NCBI RefSeq assembly: GCF_006442975.2
Contig: NZ_CP083954.1
Span: 4,161,501 to 4,225,500, forward strand
DNA length: 64,000 nt
Reading direction: 5' to 3'
Origin: Mesorhizobium sp. B2-1-1
GTDB taxonomy: Bacteria > Pseudomonadota > Alphaproteobacteria > Rhizobiales > Rhizobiaceae
Shown here: piece after piece, positions 18,239 through 26,235 of the stretch
Layout: every line of letters starts with the position of its first letter
How positions within the stretch are numbered: the stretch's first letter is position 1
The notes under the pieces: generated by a model
Seen by the model: only the letters and a program-made list of their open reading frames with translations
Told to the model about the DNA's origin: nothing
Databases searched by the model: none
Translations under genes and position numbers: made by a program

Positions 18239-18335
18239 TCGGTTAGAGTGCCCTTCTTCCAGAGAGGACTGGAGGGCGCCTGGCTTTCGGGATCAAAACT
18301 ATAGCGGTGACGTGAGGCAACGTGTGGACCTCGCG

Positions 18336-19205
18336 TCACCCGGTCTGCTTTCCCCGTCTTTGCTCGACAGCAGCACTTTCCCTAGCCTCCACAACCCTCT
18401 CCACCTCGCGCTTCAGCTGGTCCTTGATATCCGCCGTCTCGGTCATCAGGACCTCGATCTTGAGGAAGTCGAGCACGCGGTATTTGGACACCGCCGGGCG
18501 GATCAGGATGTCGGGCTGGCACTGCTTCAGCTTGTTGGCGATGATCGACTGCATCATCAATTGAGTGGCGCCGAACATCAGGTCGACGGAGGTCGGCCGC
18601 CTGTGGTCGGCCTCTTCCGGCGCGCCGACCACGTCGACGCCGATGATGATGTCGGCATCATCCTCGATCAGGTCGAAGGGCACAGGGTTGTAGATGCCGC
18701 CGTCGATCAGCAGCCGGCCGTCGCGCATCACCGGGCGGAACACGGCAGGAATGGCCGCTGAAGCCGCTAGCGCCGAATGCAGGTCGCCTTCGGCGAACAC
18801 GGCCAGCTTGTGGCCGAAATAGTCCGTCGCCGTCACCTTCAGCGGGATTTTCAGCTCGGCGAAGGTTTCGGGAATGGCTTCGGGCAGGAAGGCCTTGAGG
18901 ATGCGCTCGACATTGAACTGGCTGACGCGGATGCCGGCCTGCATGGCCTCGGCGATGGTGCCGGGCCGCGCCCGCCACATGCGGCTCGCCACCTCGGCGC
19001 GGCGGCCGAGGATCGAGCGGGCATAATCATGGATGTCCTTGCCGGTCATGCCGGAGGCCATGCCGGCGCCCATGATGGCGCCGATGGACGAGCCGGCGAT
19101 TGCGACCGGCCTGATGCCCAGCTCGTCCAGCGCCTCGATGACATGGATATGCGCCAGACCGCGCGCGCCGCCGCCGCCAAAGGCGATGCCGAAGGTGAGG
19201 TTCAT
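18336..19205 (-). CDS. Patatin-like phospholipase, RssA type
   Basis: A 289-residue cytoplasmic patatin-family hydrolase. The oxyanion loop GGGGARG is at about residues 10-16, the nucleophile elbow GSSIG (Ser about 40) and the catalytic Asp in IDGGIYNPVP complete the Ser-Asp dyad. The C-terminus is charged and likely helical. It closely resembles the RssA-like proteins next to M16 peptidases in Rhizobiales. The start at 19205 overlaps the stop of the M16 gene by four bases (ATGA), so translation is coupled. Substrate lipid unknown. Confidence 0.92.
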   Translation of the reverse strand: MNLTFGIAFGGGGARGLAHIHVIEALDELGIRPVAIAGSSIGAIMGAGMASGMTGKDIHDYARSILGRRAEVASRMWRARPGTIAEAMQAGIRVSQFNVERILKAFLPEAIPETFAELKIPLKVTATDYFGHKLAVFAEGDLHSALAASAAIPAVFRPVMRDGRLLIDGGIYNPVPFDLIEDDADIIIGVDVVGAPEEADHRRPTSVDLMFGATQLMMQSIIANKLKQCQPDILIRPAVSKYRVLDFLKIEVLMTETADIKDQLKREVERVVEARESAAVEQRRGKQTG

Positions 19206-20581
19206 CCCTTGTTGGCTCCGGCCAAGGGCGGTCCGACGACCATGATGGTCGGCTCGGCCGACAAAAGCTTCTTCGCCGCGGCCTTGACCTGGTCGAGTGT
19301 CACCGCGTTGATGAGGCCGGTGCGGCGCTGAATGTAATCGACGCCGAGGTCGTCGAGCTGCAGCTCGACCAGGGTCGCGGCGATGGCGCTGGAGGAGTCC
19401 AGGTTGTTGATGGCGTAGGCGCCGATCATGTATTTCTTGGTCGCCGCCAGTTCCGCGTCGGTCGGGCCGTCCTCGGCAAGCCGCTTGACCACGTCCCGCA
19501 CGATGCCAAGGGTTTCGGCGGCCCGGTCCGATCGTGTGCCGGTGGTGACGATCAGAGCGTCGGCATGGTCCTGGTTGATGAGCGAGGAATTGACGCTGTA
19601 GGCCAGCCCGCGCTTCTCGCGCACCTCTTGGAACAGGCGCGAGGTGAAGGTGCCGCCGCCGAGAATCTCGTTCATCAGAACCGCAGGGAAGAAATCCGCC
19701 GCCTTGCGCTTCACGCCAGGCCAGGCAAGCTGAAGCGAGGTCTGCGGTAGGTCGTAGTCGACCTCGATATGCCGCGCCAGATTCGGCTCGACGTCGGCAA
19801 CCGGCGCGAGCGCCTGGTTCTGCGGCAGCCCGCCGAACACCATGTCCAGTTTCTTCTTCAGCGTTTCCGGGTCGATGGCGCCGACCACCGCGACATGCAG
19901 CCCGCTCCGCGCGAAGACGGCCTTGTGCAGCGCCTTCAGATCGTCCCGCGTGATGGCGGCGATGCTCTGCCTGGTGCCCTGATCGGAGCGCGAATAAGGA
20001 TGATCGCCATAGAGCGCGCGCGCCCATCTGTCCTGCGCGATCGTGTCGGGGTCGTTCTCTCCGGCGATGATGCCGGACAGGATCTGAGCGCCGATGCGAT
20101 CGATCGGCGCCTGGTCGAAACGCGGCTCGTTGACCGCCAGCCGCAGCAGGTCGAACGCCTCGTCGCGCTGCTCGGCCAACATGCGCATGGAACCGTAGAT
20201 GCCGTCGCGGGTCTCCTCGAAGCTCATCTCGGCGCCGGCGTCGTCGAGCTTCACCTGGAAGGCGTCGCTGTCCAGAGGGCCTGCGCCTTCGTCGAACAGA
20301 CCGGTCATCAGATTGGCCAGCCCTTCCTTACCCGGCGGATCCTGCGTCGAGCCGCCCCCAAAGACGAAACGGATGGCCACCATCGGCACCGAATAATCCT
20401 CGACGAGCCAGGCGGTGACGCCCTTGGGCGACGTGACCTGCTGGATGTCCATGGCGCGGGCGGCAAGCGCCGGCAGGACCAGGAAGAAGATGGAAAGGAG
20501 CAAAGTGACAAGCGCTGCGCGTGCCCTCCCTTCTCCCCGTTTGGGAGACGGGAAAGAGCCGTGTTGCTCGCTCTTCATCAT
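19202..20581 (-). CDS. M16 family peptidase-like protein, non-catalytic partner
   Basis: A 459-residue M16B homologue with a Sec signal peptide (about residues 20-43, LVTLLLSIFFLVLPALAARA), so periplasmic. The HXXEH zinc motif is missing: the equivalent place reads GLANLMTGLFDEGAG. The C-terminal half keeps the substrate-binding REKRGLAYSV motif (Arg/Tyr). This fits the catalytically dead beta-type subunit of an M16 heterodimer whose active partner is encoded directly upstream. Start and upstream stop overlap by one base (TGATG), and its own stop overlaps the patatin start, making a tightly coupled trio. Confidence 0.92.
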   Translation of the reverse strand: MMKSEQHGSFPSPKRGEGRARAALVTLLLSIFFLVLPALAARAMDIQQVTSPKGVTAWLVEDYSVPMVAIRFVFGGGSTQDPPGKEGLANLMTGLFDEGAGPLDSDAFQVKLDDAGAEMSFEETRDGIYGSMRMLAEQRDEAFDLLRLAVNEPRFDQAPIDRIGAQILSGIIAGENDPDTIAQDRWARALYGDHPYSRSDQGTRQSIAAITRDDLKALHKAVFARSGLHVAVVGAIDPETLKKKLDMVFGGLPQNQALAPVADVEPNLARHIEVDYDLPQTSLQLAWPGVKRKAADFFPAVLMNEILGGGTFTSRLFQEVREKRGLAYSVNSSLINQDHADALIVTTGTRSDRAAETLGIVRDVVKRLAEDGPTDAELAATKKYMIGAYAINNLDSSSAIAATLVELQLDDLGVDYIQRRTGLINAVTLDQVKAAAKKLLSAEPTIMVVGPPLAGANKG

Positions 20582-21966
20582 CAATTCCCCGCCTGTTGCT
20601 GCGGCAAGAGATAGCCGGTCGTCGACCGGGCCAGCACCAGATAGCGCGCGGCGACGGCCTTGATCTCGCCGGGAGTGATGTTGCGGATGCGCTCCGGCCA
20701 TTGCTCGATGTCCTGCACATTGCCGCCGGTGGCAAGCTCGGCGCCATAGATATTGGCCATCGAATCCTGTTTGTCGCGGGCGAAAACCATCGAGCGGACA
20801 TAGCGGTCCTTGGCCTTGTCCAGCTCCTTGACGGTGACGCCTTCCCTGGCGATGCGCACGACCTCCGCGTCGACGGCCGCCTCGACATCGACGAGCCTGG
20901 CGTCGCCGCGCGGCGTGCCATAGACGGTGAAGTTGGTGTCGTCCAGCATGGTGCCCTGGAAATAGGCCCCGGCGTTGGAAGCGATGCCTTGCCTGACCAC
21001 CAGCGCCTGATAGAGCCGGCTGCGGTTGCCGCCGCCCAGTATTTCCGCCAGCAGGTCGAGCGCCTCGGCTTCGCCGGGCTCGGCCGTGTGGTAGGATGGC
21101 ACCACCCATTGGGTGGAGAAATTCGGCACGCTGACGCGGGCGTCGGACAGCGTCACCGTGCGCCTGGTATTCTGCTCCGGCTCGACCGGGCGGACGCGCG
21201 GCGGCAGGTCGGGCCCGCGCGCGATCTTGCCGTAGGTTTTCTCGGCCAGAGCCTTGACCGTGTCGGGCTCGACGTCACCGGCCACGATCAGCACCGCGTT
21301 GTTGGGCTGGTAGTATTTGTTGTAGAAGGCGATGGCGTCGGTGCGGTTCAACTGCTCCATCTCCTGCATCCAGCCAATGACCGGAATTCGGTAGGGCTGG
21401 TTCTGCCACAGCGTGGCGTCGAGTTCCTCTTCGAGCACCGCCTCGGGACTGTTGTCGATGCGCGAACGGCGCTCCTCCAGGATGACGTCGCGCTCGGTCT
21501 TGATGACATCGTCGGTGAGGATGAGGTTGCGCATGCGGTCGGCCTCGAAGCTCATCATCAGCTCGAGCGCCGACGGCGCCACCGTCTCGTGGAAGGCGGT
21601 GTAGTCGTAGGAGGTGAAGGCATTGTTGGAGCCGCCTATGTCGGAGACGGCGCGGTCGAACTCGCCGGCGGCGTGATTGGCCGTCGCCTTGAACATCAGA
21701 TGCTCGAAGAAATGGGCGATGCCGGATTTGCCTGGCGGCTCGTCGGCGCTGCCCACCTTATACCACACCATATGGGTGACGATCGGTGAGCGATGGTCGG
21801 GAATGACGACCACTTCCATGCCATTGTCGAGCAGAAAATCCGTTACCTTGAACTCGGCCGGCCGCTTGTCGGCGGCGAAGGTCGCCGGGGCCAGTCCGGC
21901 AATGACCAAAGCCAGCGATGTGGCCAAGAGCGTCTTGCGCAGCCATTCAGCCTGAAATGTCATCAA
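20581..21966 (-). CDS. M16 family zinc peptidase, catalytic subunit
   Basis: A 461-residue M16B peptidase (PqqL/processing-peptidase-like). A signal peptide covers roughly residues 8-32 ([20 protein letters not shown], ending TFA-ADK). The inverted zinc site HFFEH is at about residue 88-92, with the third ligand Glu in the downstream [15 protein letters not shown] helix region. The C-terminal half-barrel is present. It probably acts in the periplasm as a heterodimer with the following gene. Expression is likely from the 137-bp gap downstream of rsmD, which lies on the same strand. Confidence 0.95.
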   Translation of the reverse strand: MMTFQAEWLRKTLLATSLALVIAGLAPATFAADKRPAEFKVTDFLLDNGMEVVVIPDHRSPIVTHMVWYKVGSADEPPGKSGIAHFFEHLMFKATANHAAGEFDRAVSDIGGSNNAFTSYDYTAFHETVAPSALELMMSFEADRMRNLILTDDVIKTERDVILEERRSRIDNSPEAVLEEELDATLWQNQPYRIPVIGWMQEMEQLNRTDAIAFYNKYYQPNNAVLIVAGDVEPDTVKALAEKTYGKIARGPDLPPRVRPVEPEQNTRRTVTLSDARVSVPNFSTQWVVPSYHTAEPGEAEALDLLAEILGGGNRSRLYQALVVRQGIASNAGAYFQGTMLDDTNFTVYGTPRGDARLVDVEAAVDAEVVRIAREGVTVKELDKAKDRYVRSMVFARDKQDSMANIYGAELATGGNVQDIEQWPERIRNITPGEIKAVAARYLVLARSTTGYLLPQQQAGN

Positions 21967-22103
21967 TGGCTCCGGTTTCTCATGACGGACGATAGGCGGC
22001 GAGCCGATGTTGTGAAAGTGAATTGTTGATTACCGGCATGGCACGACCTGCTCCCCTGGGAAGAGGGCTCGCGTTCCATCTTCGCCCGCAAATGAAGCTT
22101 AAC

Positions 22104-22658
22104 TCAGGCGGCCTCGACAAGCCGGATCAGCGTCTCGCCATAGTGGCGCTCGTCGACAACTGAAAATCCCGGTCCCGGCTCGAAAGGCGCCGCCGCTGTC
22201 TCCTCGACCACGCACAGCGCGCCGGGACGCAGCCAGCCGCCTTGCTTGGCCGACCTCAGCGCGCGTTCGCCAAGACCCTTGCCGTAAGGTGGATCGGCGA
22301 AAACGAGCTCGAACGGCGCCAGCGTGCCGGCCTCGCCCAGAGCCGTCGCATCGCGCCGGAATATCTTGGTGCGGCCGGTCAGGCCGAAGGCCTCGACATT
22401 GTCGCGGATCAGGCCGCGGCCTTCGGCCGACTCCTCGATGAAGACGCCATAGGACGCGCCGCGCGACAGCGCCTCGAGCCCGAGCGCGCCTGTGCCTGCG
22501 AACAGGTCGAGCACGCGCGCGCCCTGCAGCCGATCGGCAAAGCGATGCGCCAGCACATTGAAAACAGCCTCGCGGGTGCGGTCGGTGGTGGGGCGGATGG
22601 CGCTGCCGCGGGGCGTCGCCAGCGGGCGCCCGCGAAACTCGCCGCCGACGATCCTCAT
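22104..22658 (-). CDS. rsmD: 16S rRNA (guanine(966)-N(2))-methyltransferase RsmD
   Basis: A 184-residue SAM-dependent methyltransferase. It begins MRIVGGEFRGRPL, has RPTTDRTREAVFNVL, the SAM-binding VLDLFAGTGALGLEALSRGA and the catalytic FADPPYGKGL motif (the DPPY signature of N-methylating enzymes). These are all RsmD hallmarks. It modifies G966 of 16S rRNA in the assembled 30S subunit. Its start overlaps the stop of the rluB-like gene by four bases, so two RNA modification genes are in one operon. Confidence 0.96.
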   Translation of the reverse strand: MRIVGGEFRGRPLATPRGSAIRPTTDRTREAVFNVLAHRFADRLQGARVLDLFAGTGALGLEALSRGASYGVFIEESAEGRGLIRDNVEAFGLTGRTKIFRRDATALGEAGTLAPFELVFADPPYGKGLGERALRSAKQGGWLRPGALCVVEETAAAPFEPGPGFSVVDERHYGETLIRLVEAA

Positions 22659-24679
22659 TTCGCCCTTGGACCCTTGAAACCGCCGCGCGGCCGCTCGCCG
22701 CCGCCACCCGGACGTTCGCCACGCGGCTTGCCGAACGGCTTTGGGCCGCCCGGCTTGCCGCCGGGCTTGCCATAGGCCGGCTTGAAAGACGCCTTGCGGG
22801 CCTTGGCTTCAGCGGCTTTGGCAGCATCCGCCTCCGCCCTGCCCTTGCCGATCGGCCGCGCGCCCGGCGCCATCCAGACATTGGCCTTGCGCTGGCCGGG
22901 CGGCTCGATCGGCCGCTGCTCGCGCTCGGATTTCTTGCCGCCTGGCTTGCCGCCAAAACCACCGCGCGGCTTGTCGCCGAAGCCACCGCGTTCGGGTCTC
23001 GGGCCGCGGTCGCCAAAGCTTTTTTCCGGCCTCGCGCCTCTGTCGGGGCTGGTCGACAGTTTGCCCAGCGCCTCGTCACGGCTGCCTTCGCGGCGCTTGC
23101 GGTTCTTGATCAGGCCGCCCTCGCCGATCGGCCGGTGGTCACCCTCGCGCGAAAATCTCGGCCGCTCGGCCTCCTCGCGGCGCGGCTCGACCCGCCGCAC
23201 CGGCAGGTTGGAAAACGGTTTTGTTATCTCGGCATCGAAATTGGCACCGGATTCCTCTATCAGGCGTTCGCCGAGCTGATCGCGCAACACCTTGCCCTTG
23301 ATCTCCAGCACATGGCCTTCGGGGAGCTCGTCGAGCTGGAACGGGCCGTAGGAGATGCGGATCAGCCGCGTCACGTCGAGGCCGAGCGCGCCGAGAATGT
23401 TCTTGACCTCGCGGTTTTTGCCCTCGCGCAAGCCGATCGTCAGCCAGGCGTTCGAGCCCTGCTCGCGGTCGAGGCTCGCCTCGATGGCGCCATAGAAGAC
23501 GCCGTCCACGGCAATGCCTTCGCGCAGGCCCGCAAGCGCACTTTCCTCGACCTTGCCATGGACGCGCACGCGGTAACGGCGCAGCCAGCCGGTGGCCGGC
23601 AGTTCGAGCACGCGAGACAGGCCGCCATCATTGGTCAGCAGCAGCAGGCCTTCGGTGTTGATGTCGAGGCGGCCGATGGTCATCAGCCGGGGCAATTCAG
23701 CCGGCAGCACGTCGAAGACGGTCTTGCGGCCCTCGGGGTCGCGGTTGGTGGTCACGACACCGGCAGGCTTGTGGAACAGGAACAGCCGAGTGCGCTCGAT
23801 CGGCGGGATCTCCATGCCGTCGAGATGGATGATGTCGCCCGGCATCACATTGAAGGCCGGCGAAGACAGAACCCGGCCGTTGACCTTGACGCGGCCGGCC
23901 GCGATCAACTCCTCGGCGTCACGGCGCGAGGCAAGCCCGGCGCGAGCCAGCCGCTTGGCGATCCGCTCGCCGGCTTCCTCGGGCGCCTCCGCAGGACGCG
24001 GACGGGACTTGAAACCGCCTTGCGGCCGGTCGGCAGCGAAATCGCGCTTCGGACGGTCAGAGAAGTCGGGCTTGGGCCGATCGGCAAAATCACGCTTAGG
24101 ACGATCGAAGCGTCTTTCACCCGTCGCACCTTCAGCCGCCATTGGCCGCTCGCCGCGCGGTGCATACGGCTTGCGCGGGCCTTCGCGGTTTTCATAAGGC
24201 TTGCCTTGCGGACGCGGACCCTTGTTGAAGGGCCGCTCCGAGCGCCCGCCTTCGCCGCCTTCGCGCGGCTTATACTCACGCTTCTGGGGCCGTTCGCCAT
24301 CGGCGGTCATTGGACGGTCGCCACGCGGCGCGTAGGGCTTGCGCGGCCCTTCGCGCTTCTCATAAGGTTTGCCTTCCGGACGCGGACCGTTGTTGAACGG
24401 CCGCTCCGAGCGCCCGCCCTCGCGCGGTTTGTACTCGCGCTTCTGGGGCCGTTCGCCATCGGCGGCCATCGGCCGCTCGCCGCGCGGCGCGTAGGGCTTG
24501 CGCGGCCCTTCGCGTTTTTCGAAGGGCTTGCCGCCGTCGCCACGCTTGGCAAACGGTTTCTTGGCGCCGAAGGCCGGCTTGCCGCCTTTGCCGGCATCGC
24601 GCCCACGCGCGGCCGCCGGTTTCGGACCGCTTTTGCCCGGACCCTTCTGGCGCGGAGATTTCTTGTCGTTGTCGTCCAT
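22655..24679 (-). CDS. rluB: 23S rRNA pseudouridine synthase, RluB/RsuA family, with long basic repeat extensions
   Basis: A 674-residue protein whose middle (about 235-470) is a normal RluB/RsuA enzyme: an S4 domain (RIAKRLARAGLASRRDAEELI), then the catalytic GRLDINTEGLLLLT with Asp339, and GLREGKNREVKNIL. The remainder is unusual: residues 1-235 carry about two and a half copies of a roughly 53-residue Arg/Lys/Pro/Gly-rich repeat (REGPRKPYAPRG...REYKPREGG) plus a D-R-P-K cluster, and residues 480-674 form a second basic, Gly/Pro-rich tail. Both extensions are likely disordered and RNA-binding. Long basic extensions occur in rhizobial RluB proteins, but repeat number varies. Start at 24679 by comparison of composition; 24718 is possible. 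It is in an operon with rsmD. Confidence 0.9.
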   Translation of the reverse strand: MDDNDKKSPRQKGPGKSGPKPAAARGRDAGKGGKPAFGAKKPFAKRGDGGKPFEKREGPRKPYAPRGERPMAADGERPQKREYKPREGGRSERPFNNGPRPEGKPYEKREGPRKPYAPRGDRPMTADGERPQKREYKPREGGEGGRSERPFNKGPRPQGKPYENREGPRKPYAPRGERPMAAEGATGERRFDRPKRDFADRPKPDFSDRPKRDFAADRPQGGFKSRPRPAEAPEEAGERIAKRLARAGLASRRDAEELIAAGRVKVNGRVLSSPAFNVMPGDIIHLDGMEIPPIERTRLFLFHKPAGVVTTNRDPEGRKTVFDVLPAELPRLMTIGRLDINTEGLLLLTNDGGLSRVLELPATGWLRRYRVRVHGKVEESALAGLREGIAVDGVFYGAIEASLDREQGSNAWLTIGLREGKNREVKNILGALGLDVTRLIRISYGPFQLDELPEGHVLEIKGKVLRDQLGERLIEESGANFDAEITKPFSNLPVRRVEPRREEAERPRFSREGDHRPIGEGGLIKNRKRREGSRDEALGKLSTSPDRGARPEKSFGDRGPRPERGGFGDKPRGGFGGKPGGKKSEREQRPIEPPGQRKANVWMAPGARPIGKGRAEADAAKAAEAKARKASFKPAYGKPGGKPGGPKPFGKPRGERPGGGGERPRGGFKGPRAK
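24125..24529 (-). repeat. In-frame tandem repeat in the rluB-like gene
   Basis: Two complete and one partial copy of a roughly 160-bp unit encoding the KREGPRKPYAPRG and ERPQKREYKPREGG segments (residues 51-185 of the protein). The copies are nearly identical at the DNA level, so they could expand or contract by recombination or slippage without loss of frame. Confidence 0.75.
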
Positions 24680-24759
24680 GTGGCCTTTGTCCGTTTGCGC
24701 TGCTACAGCGTGGCGCATCCTTTCGGGCGCGCAACGAACGCTGTAGCATTTTTGATTTG

Positions 24760-24807
24760 GCGCATGATCATTTCCGAAAACCGTACCCGATTTTCGAGGT
24801 TATGCGC
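24760..24807. repeat. Rhizobial intergenic palindrome (GCGCATGATC...GTTATGCGC type)
   Basis: An imperfect palindrome between rluB and tadA. The arms GCGCATGAT and GTTATGCGC flank TTTCCGAAAACCGTACCCGATTTTCGA in the middle. It belongs to the same style of element as 31955-31986 and is typical of the short repeats scattered through rhizobial genomes. It lies in the divergent gap between the two genes and may overlap their promoters. Confidence 0.65.
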
Positions 24808-24849
24808 TCAATAACAGGATCACCGTCGAGTGGCGAGGAGATAATCGGA

Positions 24850-25311
24850 ATGGAAACCCGCGTGAAGCGGCCCGATTTCATGGCGCTGGCGCTGGAGGAG
24901 GCGCAAGCGGCAGCCTCGCGCGGCGAAGTGCCGGTCGGCGCCGTCATCGCCAGCGCCGGCACGGTCGTGGCCAGTGCCGGCAACCGCACCCGGGAGCTTG
25001 CCGATCCGACGGCCCATGCCGAGATGCTGGCCATCCGCGAAGCCTGCCGAAGGCTGTCGAGCGAGCGGCTCACCGGACACGATCTCTATGTGACGCTGGA
25101 GCCTTGCGCCATGTGCGCCGGCGCCATCTCCTTCGCCAGGTTGCGCCGGCTCTACTTTGGCGCCGCGGACGAAAAGGGCGGCGCGGTGGTCAACGGCGTG
25201 CGCTTCTTCGCTTCGCCGACCTGCCATCACACGCCCGACATTTATGCGGGCATCGCGGAGGCCGAATCGGCCCTGCTGCTGAAGGATTTCTTTCGGGAAC
25301 GCCGCGACTGA
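24850..25311 (+). CDS. tadA: tRNA-specific adenosine deaminase
   Basis: A 153-residue zinc deaminase converting A34 to inosine in tRNA-Arg(ACG). The zinc and catalytic motif HAE is at residues 56-58 and PCAMC at 85-89, with the family's conserved EVPVGAVI, NRTRELADPTAHAEML and GAADEKGGAV. The start at 24850 is chosen for length; a longer start at 24757 would run through the intergenic repeat. It is divergent from rluB, an arrangement often seen in Rhizobiales. Confidence 0.95.
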   Translation: METRVKRPDFMALALEEAQAAASRGEVPVGAVIASAGTVVASAGNRTRELADPTAHAEMLAIREACRRLSSERLTGHDLYVTLEPCAMCAGAISFARLRRLYFGAADEKGGAVVNGVRFFASPTCHHTPDIYAGIAEAESALLLKDFFRERRD

Positions 25312-25354
25312 ACGGGGTGCGATACCCGTCAGCAAAGCAAATGCGCCCCGCTTT

Positions 25355-26032
25355 TTACAGGGACGGCAGCCAGTCGAACCAGCCACCCTTCTTGCCTTCC
25401 GCCTCTCTCTTCAGGCGGCGTTCCTTTTTGTACTCGTCTTCGCCGAGTTCGTTTTGCGGCGCCGTGCCGGATGCGACGCGATAGGCAAGGGGCGGTTCGC
25501 TCAGATATTTGCGGGTATTCGGATCGCCCTGCTTGCTTTCGGCAAGGCGGCGCTGGATATCGGCGGCGCGGCCCTTGTCGGAATCGGCAGGCGTCCAGCG
25601 CGGCGGGTGACTCGAGCCGGATTCTTCCATCGCCTTCTTCACCGAGGCCGGATCGGTCTGCACGTCGTCGACGATCTGCGACTGGTAGGACGGATCATCC
25701 TGGTGGGCGGTGGCGTCGGCGCGCAGGCGGGCACGGCGCTGCTCGGGCGATTCGGGCCATTCGGCGCTTGCGGTCTCGATGCTATCCTGTGGCGCCGGCA
25801 GCGCTTCCTTCTGACCAGGCGCCGGCTTCACCAGGGTGGGACGCGGCTTGTAATCGATGTGTTCCTTGCGCTTGGGGGCGAACGAAAAAGCGCCGGTGAG
25901 ATCGCCGGCCAATTGTTCGCCGGCGGTCTTGTCCGTGCCGTAGGTCGGAGAACCGACACAGCCGGACAGAGCGAGCCCCGATGCGACAAGCGGCGCCAAC
26001 AGCGCGAGGCGCGCGTTAAATCTCTCGGTCAT
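25355..26032 (-). CDS. Predicted lipoprotein of unknown function
   Basis: A 225-residue protein with a type II signal peptide: residues 8-25 are hydrophobic and end in the lipobox LSGC (Cys25). The mature chain is hydrophilic and rich in Pro, Glu, Lys and Gln, with PESPEQRRARLRADATAHQDDPSYQSQIVDDVQ, and it is probably disordered or helical. It ends in GWFDWLPSL. I cannot assign a family with confidence, though lysine-rich lipoproteins of this layout are common in Mesorhizobium. Start chosen at 26032 so that the signal peptide is at the N-terminus. It is downstream of ileS on the same strand, with a 200-bp gap. Confidence 0.8.
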   Translation of the reverse strand: MTERFNARLALLAPLVASGLALSGCVGSPTYGTDKTAGEQLAGDLTGAFSFAPKRKEHIDYKPRPTLVKPAPGQKEALPAPQDSIETASAEWPESPEQRRARLRADATAHQDDPSYQSQIVDDVQTDPASVKKAMEESGSSHPPRWTPADSDKGRAADIQRRLAESKQGDPNTRKYLSEPPLAYRVASGTAPQNELGEDEYKKERRLKREAEGKKGGWFDWLPSL

Positions 26033-26235
26033 GCCAAAAAGTCCCACTCTAGACAGCCTCTCGATCGCCGCCGGTCCCAAGGTCCGGTCCCCATCGTCCA
26101 AGCACTTGCGACGAAAATCCGGCGACAATTTGTCTTCCGGAGTTTCGCGTGTTTACCTCAACCACTCGTTAAGGGCAACGCGCGGACGGATTTGCACCGC
26201 CCGGCGTGGCATTTGTGCACCGATATGCCTGGCCT

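Noticed and set aside
24125..24529. Possible CRISPR-like or satellite repeat
   Set aside because: The repeats are about 160 bp, contiguous, in frame and encode a low-complexity protein; no spacers exist.
23135..24814. Plus-strand open frame of 559 codons opposite the rluB-like gene
   Set aside because: Antisense to the repeat-rich basic gene; its sequence mirrors the repeats and has no domain.
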